Part shown: positions 1-4,869 of the stretch, in pieces
Position numbering within the stretch: the stretch's first letter is position 1
Layout of the letters: every line of letters begins with the position of its first letter
Assembly: GCA_001801495.1 (NCBI GenBank)
Contig: MGXW01000060.1
Span: 1-6,210, forward strand
From: Gammaproteobacteria bacterium RIFCSPHIGHO2_12_FULL_37_34
GTDB taxonomy: Bacteria; Pseudomonadota; Gammaproteobacteria; DSM-16500
Length of the DNA: 6,210 nt
Direction: 5' to 3'
Notes under the pieces: generated by a model
What the model was told of the DNA's origin: nothing
Databases searched by the model: none
What the model saw: only the letters and a program-made list of their open reading frames with translations
Translations under genes and position numbers: made by a program

Positions 1-1
1 G

Positions 2-898
2 CAACAATGGCAAGAAAATAATAAGAACTCTTTAGAAAAATTAACATCATCACGTTGTGTACATGTTCCAAAGTGGCGTACGAGTGATGCTTATCAGATA
101 GTAAAAGCAAAAAAAGAGGAAATAAAGAGAATATTAGAAAGTAATGCAGGGTGGAAGGCCAGCTTGGAAGAAGATATAGCGTTAGCATTGTCCCATTTAA
201 ATAGCGACTATAGATTGAAAGAACTTGATTACCCAGAAACTACACGAGAGCAAGCAATAGAACACATTATCACTGAAACAGCAGAAACCATGGTTCAATG
301 GAAATTCAATCAGGTCACTATTATTTTGTGTTGTGATATTCATCACATGGTTAAGTATGCGATTAATCATTTGGGGGAGGTGGGTTATAAGGATGATCAG
401 CCAATGGTTCGCCATCTGCTTCTCAATCTTAAAAGAGATTTAGTAAACCGTAAACCTCAAAATTCTGATATAGATGATATAGAGATAAATGGATTGCCAC
501 TTCTACAATTTTTTGAAGTGATGATTGACTGGATTATGGCATCTGAAAATGATAAGGATGCAAGTGGATATATGGAAATCCTTGCGAATGTGATTAATCG
601 CTCTCAGTCGGAAGCGGAAACGCGGTTGCAATTTTATAATTTTATGATTAATAAAATTAATCAACTTAAGAATTCTAAAAATTGTGAGGATGCAGGTAAA
701 ACGTTAAATATTTTTGCAAATGTGCTTGGTTATTTAAATAAAGATTATTTAGACAGGAAAGAAATTAACTGCCCGCCACACAAAAAACAACAAGTTAGTG
801 GGTTTTCTTCTCATCCCGCACCATTTTTTCCTCCTGCAGAACGTCATATGAAGAGCGGTGTGTTATCGAAAGAAATATCAGTATCAGCAAAAGCGTGA
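2..898 (+). CDS. Unrecognised helical protein, 3' part (5' end outside window)
   Basis: I do not recognise this protein. The frame is open from base 2 to the TGA at 896-898, giving 298 visible residues. A TTG at 164 could be read as a start, but coding-like sequence continues in frame before it (for example VHVPKWRTSDAYQIVKAKKE), so the true start lies upstream of the window. The visible part looks soluble and mainly alpha-helical, with many charged residues and no clear transmembrane segment or signal peptide. A short motif is echoed 44 residues apart: EILANVIN (visible residues about 192-199) and NIFANVLG (about 236-243), which may reflect a helical repeat. The last 40 or so residues change character to a Pro/Ser/Lys-rich, probably disordered tail containing HPAPFFPPAERH. 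It converges on dolP with 7 bp between stop codons. No function can be assigned; a secreted host-directed protein is possible but unproven. Confidence 0.8.
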   Translation, partial: QQWQENNKNSLEKLTSSRCVHVPKWRTSDAYQIVKAKKEEIKRILESNAGWKASLEEDIALALSHLNSDYRLKELDYPETTREQAIEHIITETAETMVQWKFNQVTIILCCDIHHMVKYAINHLGEVGYKDDQPMVRHLLLNLKRDLVNRKPQNSDIDDIEINGLPLLQFFEVMIDWIMASENDKDASGYMEILANVINRSQSEAETRLQFYNFMINKINQLKNSKNCEDAGKTLNIFANVLGYLNKDYLDRKEINCPPHKKQQVSGFSSHPAPFFPPAERHMKSGVLSKEISVSAKA

Positions 899-905
899 AC
901 AAATC

Positions 906-1475
906 CTAATTTTTATACTGAAAAATTTTCACCACTTTTTGTACGCCTGAAACTTGTCTTGCAATATCAACGGCAATTTCCGCCTGCTCACGGCTAACCA
1001 TACCCATTAAATAAACTGTACCATTTTCCGTTAATACTTTAATGGAGCTCGATTTTAAATCGTCTGTTGCTAACATTTGGCTTTTAATTTTAGTTGTGAT
1101 CCAGGAGTCACTGGTACGTGTTAAGGTTGAAGTGGGGCCTTCTACTGATAGTTGATTATAAACACGAGTGACATCTGGTACGGATTTTGCAATTTCTTCT
1201 GCTTGTTCTCGCCAATTGGCATTGGGTGTTTCGCCTGTTAATAATACGACACCATTAAATACAGTAACCTCAATATGACTGTCTTCTTTTAAAGCAGGTA
1301 CGGTTCTTATTCTATTCACAATAGCATTGGCTATTTTTGTATCTTGCACAGTATTTTCTATGGTGCGATGATCGTAAACAATCGCAATGGCAGCAGCACC
1401 AGCTGCGGCTCCTGCTACAAAAATACAACCTTGAAGGCTTAACATCATGCTAAAAATAGAAATTAGTTTTTTCAT
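906..1475 (-). CDS. dolP: Dual BON-domain outer-membrane lipoprotein (DolP/YraP)
   Basis: DolP is an outer-membrane lipoprotein needed for envelope integrity; in E. coli it associates with division sites and anionic lipids and affects the BAM complex. This 189-residue protein (E. coli about 191) begins with a lipoprotein signal peptide: Lys2-Lys3, a hydrophobic core, then the lipobox L14-Q15-G16-C17, so Cys17 should be lipidated. A Gly/Ala-rich linker (about 20-32) follows. Two BON domains come next, about residues 45-112 and 122-188, each with the hallmark Gly-hydrophobic strand-Gly core: GVVLLTG at 75-81 and GTVYLMG at 152-158. The ATG overlaps the diaA stop as ATGA, and a GGGGA Shine-Dalgarno (1485-1489, minus strand) lies 9 nt upstream inside diaA. 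It is the last gene of the lpoA-yraN-diaA-dolP operon and ends in TAG, 7 bp from the converging gene. Length, domain order and neighbours all agree, so identification is firm. Confidence 0.93.
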   Translation of the reverse strand: MKKLISIFSMMLSLQGCIFVAGAAAGAAAIAIVYDHRTIENTVQDTKIANAIVNRIRTVPALKEDSHIEVTVFNGVVLLTGETPNANWREQAEEIAKSVPDVTRVYNQLSVEGPTSTLTRTSDSWITTKIKSQMLATDDLKSSSIKVLTENGTVYLMGMVSREQAEIAVDIARQVSGVQKVVKIFQYKN

Positions 1476-2080
1476 ACTATTGTTTCCCCATGCCCAAATA
1501 GACGAAAATCAATAATGTCGCATATACAATGAATAATTAACAAGTGTGTTTCTTGTATACGTGCAATCTCAAAAGACGGTACCCGTATTTCAATGTCTTT
1601 TTCCTGCAAGTAATCGGCTATTTTACCACCATCATGGCCGGTGAGTGCAATCACTCCCATGTTTTTATCATGAGCAGCTTTAATGGCGTTTAGAATATTA
1701 ACAGAATTGCCACTCGTTGAAATGGCTAATAATAGATCATTAGCCTGTCCCAAGGCGCGGATTTGTTTAGCAAAAATATCACTAAAGTGATAATCATTAG
1801 CAATAGCTGTTAATGTGGGGATATCTGAAGAGAGGGCTATAGCAGGTAAGCCAGGGCGCTCTTGTTTAAATCGATTAAGCATTTCCGAACTAAAACGAAG
1901 TGCTTCGCAGGCTGAGCCACCATTGCCGCAACTTAATATTTTATTTCCTTCTAAGAGGGCTTGGACAATTTCTTCGCTTGCTTCAGCGACCACATGAATG
2001 ATTGTATCCGCCGAATTAATTTTTGTTTGAATGCTTTCAGTAAAATTGGATTTAATACGCTCGACTATGCTATTCATCAT
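1472..2080 (-). CDS. diaA: SIS-domain protein DiaA (DnaA initiator-associating protein)
   Basis: DiaA is a homotetrameric SIS-fold protein that, in E. coli, binds DnaA and promotes timely assembly of initiation complexes at oriC. With the ATG at 2080 the product is 202 residues (E. coli 196), and its N-terminus matches the family (ERIKSNFTESIQTKI). A TTG at 2101 would add seven residues but overlaps yraN and is less likely; the next ATG at 2077 is also possible. A GGGAAGAAG stretch (2091-2099, minus strand) serves as the ribosome binding site. The SIS signatures are GNGGS (52-56) and STSGNS (121-126). The paralogue GmhA (phosphoheptose isomerase) is disfavoured: its metal-binding His in the MHF motif is Arg62 here, and the Asp before RIQ is Ala173. 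The C-terminal Leu-Phe pair (194-195) aligns with E. coli Leu190-Phe191, reported to be needed for DnaA binding. The gene follows yraN by 5 bp and overlaps dolP by 4 bp. Confidence 0.9.
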   Translation of the reverse strand: MMNSIVERIKSNFTESIQTKINSADTIIHVVAEASEEIVQALLEGNKILSCGNGGSACEALRFSSEMLNRFKQERPGLPAIALSSDIPTLTAIANDYHFSDIFAKQIRALGQANDLLLAISTSGNSVNILNAIKAAHDKNMGVIALTGHDGGKIADYLQEKDIEIRVPSFEIARIQETHLLIIHCICDIIDFRLFGHGETIV

Positions 2081-2085
2081 TAGAT

Positions 2086-2454
2086 TTATTCTTCTTCCCA
2101 AAATGCATTTTTAATCCATGCTATTTGCCATTGGTTTGTTACACGATTGATGGTAACAACATCAAAGCGATTAGCCACTTTATATAACCATTTTTTTCTT
2201 TGTAAAAAATGGGTTGCTGTTTTGATAATCTTTTTTATTTTACTTTTATTAATGCTTTCAAGTGCGGAACCATAATCATGATGATTGCGACCGCGCACCT
2301 CAATAAATACGATATCATTACCATCCTGCATAATGATATCAATCTCTCCGAAATAACAACGATAATTGGTTTGTAGCAATCGTAAGCCTTTATCTCTTAA
2401 AAACCGACAAGCAGCTTGTTCGGCGGATTTTCCGAATGCCAAATGAGCAATCAT
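2086..2454 (-). CDS. yraN: YraN, UPF0102 family nuclease-fold protein
   Basis: This is a 122-residue member of the small UPF0102 family, which has a restriction-endonuclease-like fold; its physiological role is unsettled. The N-terminus carries the family's G-K-x-A-E helix (Gly8-Glu12, GKSAE), then the core motif GEIDII (36-41) and, 10 residues later, VFIEVRGR (49-56). Glu37, Asp39 and Glu52 occupy the positions expected for a PD-(D/E)XK-type metal site, with Arg54 where Lys is common in the E-V-K version. The remainder (KIIKTATHFLQ, then RFDVVTI) also follows the family pattern. The start ATG overlaps the lpoA stop as ATGA, and I see no clear Shine-Dalgarno before it, so translation probably depends on ribosomes finishing lpoA. 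The stop TAA lies 5 bp before diaA. Length is typical. Family assignment is firm; biochemical activity is not established from sequence. Confidence 0.94.
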   Translation of the reverse strand: MIAHLAFGKSAEQAACRFLRDKGLRLLQTNYRCYFGEIDIIMQDGNDIVFIEVRGRNHHDYGSALESINKSKIKKIIKTATHFLQRKKWLYKVANRFDVVTINRVTNQWQIAWIKNAFWEEE

Positions 2455-3908
2455 GCCATTGTACCATTATGGATGGTCGTGCATGGTAATCGTCTATGGA
2501 TTTGGTGTGATGAAGCAAGCGTTAGCGCTCCTGTTGTTCCATAGAGTGGAAAATGAGGGAGTGCAGTCAAGCGATTAAGCGATTGGCTTAGCAAATAAGC
2601 ATCTAAACCAACAGCATATAGACGATCACTTTGAGTGTCGTTTGCATGGTGACGAGCAATTTGTATGCTCCATGGGGTATCGCAAATGGTTACACCATTT
2701 AAATCCACATCTTTTACGGGGTTGGGTTTACCCGAATATACTGCAGATGTAGCATAAATAGGGATATTATTTACGTAATAATAACGCAATAATGGAACAA
2801 TCACGCGCGCTTCTTTTGGTTGAGCAAATAAAAAAATGACATCAAAATCATGACGACGTTGTTGTTCAAGTGTGTCTTTATCATTACCCTCTTGTGTTAG
2901 CTTTTTATCTGTGTCTGGATTAATTTGAAGCAAGTTTGCTATTTCTTTATTCAAATCAGATTGATGAGAATAATACAGTGTATCTTGTATACGGCCACCC
3001 AAGGTGTGCCAACGCGTTGAGAAAGTAGATATCAAGCGCTTTCCCCAAGGATTTTCTGGAGCAATGATAAGAGCATGAGTTAAACCCGCTTCTCGTGCTT
3101 GTTCTGCTACCTGTATTGCTTCATCTTCAGGTAACAATCCAAATTCATAGAAATTTTTTGGTAAGGAACCAAAATAAATATCGGTATAGTTTAAAGCAAG
3201 CACAGGCGTTGAAAATGAACCGGATCGAATCAATTGTTGAACATTGTTTTTAATTAAGGGTCCAACGACAATATCCGCACCGTTATTAAGAGCTTGTTGA
3301 TAGAGTGAGTTAATGTCTTGGTTAGCGGTATCATAGAAAGACACATTTTGCTTACCGATACGTTCTAAATTAGCATAATAAGCGTTTAAAAATCCTTCTC
3401 GAAGGGTTTGACCAGAGGAAGCATAGTCGCCTTGTAAAGGAAGTAAAATAGCAATTTGTTGGGGAGCAGGTTCGCTAGACAACTGGCTGAGAATTTCATT
3501 GCTTGGGAATAAACGATTAGCAGGATGTGAGGAATGTGTTGAACGCCAAGCAAGCAAGTCTTGGGTTAGCGCTTGAGTTCGATTACTATTGCGTTTGCTG
3601 ATGAGTGCAAGTTCAATCCAGGCTCGCTCATTTGGGTCATTGGTTGTGTTGAGCAAAGCGGTTAATTTGGCAGTAGAGCGGCGTTGTAAATTTTCCCAAA
3701 TGGTGGTGGTGTTTCCTTCCCATAATGCTGTTTTTGGAGGTTTCGAAGTCGTATATTGTCCTTCTGTAGAAGGGGTAAATGAGGATAATGATAGCGATGA
3801 AGAACAGCTGGTGATGCTAAAGGGTGTTACCAAGAGCAGCATGAAAGCGAATAGAGTCTTTATTTTTTGTAACAGGGTAGTAGGGGAGATGTTCAAACTT
3901 TTTTTCAT
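2451..3908 (-). CDS. lpoA: LpoA, lipoprotein activator of penicillin-binding protein 1A
   Basis: LpoA is an outer-membrane lipoprotein that reaches across the periplasm to activate the peptidoglycan synthase PBP1A. The ATG at 3908 gives 485 residues; a TTG at 3929 would add seven but would overlap the divergent rsmI start. An AAGAG ribosome binding site (3919-3923, minus strand) lies 10 nt before the ATG. Residues 1-34 form a lipoprotein signal with a hydrophobic core (LFAFMLLLV) and lipobox I32-T33-S34-C35. A Ser-rich linker precedes a short helical region (about 70-145) containing DLLAWRSTHSSHPANRLFPS, which resembles the last part of the TPR-like domain. From about residue 150 a periplasmic-binding-protein fold begins (QQIAILLPLQGDYASSGQTL) and runs to the end. 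E. coli LpoA is 678 residues, so this one is short, mainly in the N-terminal domain. It heads a tight operon with yraN, diaA and dolP. Identification rests on the C-terminal domain plus gene order. Confidence 0.92.
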   Translation of the reverse strand: MKKSLNISPTTLLQKIKTLFAFMLLLVTPFSITSCSSSLSLSSFTPSTEGQYTTSKPPKTALWEGNTTTIWENLQRRSTAKLTALLNTTNDPNERAWIELALISKRNSNRTQALTQDLLAWRSTHSSHPANRLFPSNEILSQLSSEPAPQQIAILLPLQGDYASSGQTLREGFLNAYYANLERIGKQNVSFYDTANQDINSLYQQALNNGADIVVGPLIKNNVQQLIRSGSFSTPVLALNYTDIYFGSLPKNFYEFGLLPEDEAIQVAEQAREAGLTHALIIAPENPWGKRLISTFSTRWHTLGGRIQDTLYYSHQSDLNKEIANLLQINPDTDKKLTQEGNDKDTLEQQRRHDFDVIFLFAQPKEARVIVPLLRYYYVNNIPIYATSAVYSGKPNPVKDVDLNGVTICDTPWSIQIARHHANDTQSDRLYAVGLDAYLLSQSLNRLTALPHFPLYGTTGALTLASSHQIHRRLPCTTIHNGTMA

Positions 3909-3923
3909 AAAGGCAATACTCTT
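3909..3923. promoter_or_regulatory. Back-to-back ribosome binding sites of rsmI and lpoA
   Basis: The 15-bp gap between the divergent starts reads AAAGGCAATACTCTT. AAAGG on the plus strand (3909-3913) serves rsmI, 10 nt from its ATG. AAGAG on the minus strand (3919-3923) serves lpoA, 10 nt from its ATG at 3908. The symmetrical spacing supports both chosen starts and leaves no room for promoters in the gap. Confidence 0.7.
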
Positions 3924-4769
3924 ATGCAAAGTGAATTAGGAACATTATACGTTGTTGCGACACCAATTGGGAATCTTCAAGATATCACTTTTCGTGCAAT
4001 TGAAATATTAAGGCAAGTTGATCAAGTGGTCGCTGAGGATACCAGGCATACGAGAATACTATTAAAACATTTTTCCATACAAAAACCTATTTCAGCTCTC
4101 CATGATTTTAACGAGCATCAACAACTTAGGAAGGTGATCCATGCTTTGCAACAAGGCAAATCAATTGCTTTGGTAAGCGATGCGGGCACACCATTGATTA
4201 GTGATCCGGGATTTCCATTATTGAGAGAAGCAATAGCATGTGGTATAAAAGTCATTCCTATCCCAGGTGTTTGTGCGGCGATTGCAGCATTAAGTGTGGC
4301 AGGGTTGCCAACGGATCAATTTGTATTTGAAGGGTTTTTACCTGCTAAACAAGAAGCGCGACGACAACGATTACAACTACTTTCCAGTGAAACACGCACC
4401 ATCGTATTTTACGAAGCACCGCATCGATTTATTTCAGCAATGCAAACCATGGTAGATGTTTTTGGAGGAAAGAGAATGGCGTGCGTTGCTCGTGAGTTAA
4501 CGAAAATACATGAATCTATTATCTCTGATCACTTACAATCGCTTTTCACTTATTTTCAATCCCATCCAGCGAAACAACGTGGCGAATTTGTCATTATTGT
4601 TGCTGGTGTTCAATTAGATAATCAATCTGATAGTGCCTCATCCAAACAAGTATTAAACATTTTGTTATCCGAATTACCGCTTAAGCAAGCGGTTAAACTT
4701 GCTAGTAAAATTACAGGTGAACGTAAGAATGTTTTATATGAAGCTGCACTTAACCTTTCACTGAAGTGA
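3924..4769 (+). CDS. rsmI: 16S rRNA (cytidine(1402)-2'-O)-methyltransferase RsmI
   Basis: RsmI uses S-adenosylmethionine to methylate the ribose 2'-hydroxyl of C1402 in 16S rRNA, in the decoding centre of the 30S subunit. The 281-residue product is of normal length (E. coli 286) and shows the family's motifs in order: TPIGNL (13-18), AEDTRHT (37-43), SDAGTP (85-90) followed by SDPG (93-96), PGVCA (114-118), FEGFLP (135-140), YEAPHR (163-168), ARELTK (189-194) and RGE (219-221). The C-terminal RsmI-specific segment is also present (LPLKQAVKLASKITGERKNV, 251-270). The ATG at 3924 is preceded by an AAAGG ribosome binding site (3909-3913) with a 10-nt spacer. The gene is divergent from lpoA with only 15 bp between starts, so its own promoter should lie within the lpoA 5' end; I could not pick a convincing one. 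The stop codon sits inside a perfect inverted repeat. Confidence 0.97.
   Translation: MQSELGTLYVVATPIGNLQDITFRAIEILRQVDQVVAEDTRHTRILLKHFSIQKPISALHDFNEHQQLRKVIHALQQGKSIALVSDAGTPLISDPGFPLLREAIACGIKVIPIPGVCAAIAALSVAGLPTDQFVFEGFLPAKQEARRQRLQLLSSETRTIVFYEAPHRFISAMQTMVDVFGGKRMACVARELTKIHESIISDHLQSLFTYFQSHPAKQRGEFVIIVAGVQLDNQSDSASSKQVLNILLSELPLKQAVKLASKITGERKNVLYEAALNLSLK
3944..3973 (-). promoter_or_regulatory. Candidate sigma-70 promoter for the lpoA operon, inside rsmI
   Basis: On the minus strand a perfect -10 box TATAAT (3949 to 3944) lies within the rsmI coding sequence. Eighteen nucleotides upstream is TTCCCA (3973 to 3968), a 4-of-6 match to the -35 consensus. Transcription would begin near 3937, about 30 nt before the lpoA ATG at 3908, leaving room for its AAGAG site. 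Position and -10 quality favour it; the -35 is only moderate, and no experiment supports it. Confidence 0.4.
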
Positions 4770-4771
4770 AA
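4756..4771. repeat. Perfect inverted repeat over the rsmI stop codon
   Basis: The arms TTTCACT (4756-4762) and AGTGAAA (4765-4771) are exact reverse complements separated by GA, and they include the rsmI TGA (4767-4769). As RNA this would be a 6-bp stem with a UGAA loop, but no T-run follows, so it is not a standard rho-independent terminator. It ends 4 bp before a TATAAT box (4776-4781), so as DNA it would occupy the -35 region of a promoter for the downstream gene and could be an operator. Confidence 0.5.
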
Positions 4772-4775
4772 CGGA

Positions 4776-4781
4776 TATAAT
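4776..4781 (+). promoter_or_regulatory. Candidate -10 box upstream of the coiled-coil gene
   Basis: A perfect TATAAT lies just after rsmI. No good -35 hexamer is present 16-18 nt upstream; that region is occupied by the inverted repeat at 4756-4771. If used, it would give an 80-nt leader before the ATG at 4870. A second -10-like hexamer, TAAAAT (4836-4841), also lacks a good -35. Which of them drives the gene cannot be decided from sequence. Confidence 0.3.
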
Positions 4782-4817
4782 GATACTAAGCATTGAAAAA
4801 AATTTATTTACGCTAGA

Positions 4818-4831
4818 ACCATACCTATGGT
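4818..4831. repeat. Perfect inverted repeat in the coiled-coil gene leader
   Basis: ACCATA (4818-4823) and TATGGT (4826-4831) are exact reverse complements with a 2-bp CC centre. The spacing is too tight for a stable 6-bp RNA hairpin, which suits a dimeric protein-binding site better. It lies 38 bp before the ATG at 4870, just upstream of the TAAAAT hexamer (4836-4841). I do not recognise a known regulator consensus. Confidence 0.4.
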
Positions 4832-4869
4832 AGGTTAAAATATTCTCATGTTGTAAAGAGGGGGAGGCT

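Noticed and set aside
197..415. 72-codon minus-strand frame opposite the first gene
   Set aside because: It lies entirely within a longer, coding-like plus-strand frame, has no recognisable family and no convincing ribosome binding site.
908..927. AATTTTT-ATACTG-AAAAATT inverted repeat near the convergent stops, as a bidirectional terminator
   Set aside because: The stem is only A-T pairs and would be too weak for a rho-independent terminator; it also lies inside the dolP C-terminal codons.
1815..1997. 60-codon plus-strand frame inside diaA
   Set aside because: It is antisense to a firmly identified gene with family motifs and shows no coding character of its own.
3589..3939. 116-codon plus-strand frame opposite the lpoA 5' region
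   Set aside because: It is antisense to the lpoA signal peptide and N-domain and overlaps the start of rsmI; its length follows from lpoA composition.
4834..4846. GTTAAAATATTCT resembling one half of a PmrA-type TTAATATT direct repeat
   Set aside because: Only one imperfect half is present, with no second copy at the required spacing; such AT-rich strings arise easily by chance here.
4770..4869. rnpB (RNase P RNA), expected after rsmI in some gammaproteobacteria
   Set aside because: The 100-bp spacer is far too short and lacks any long GC-rich paired structure.
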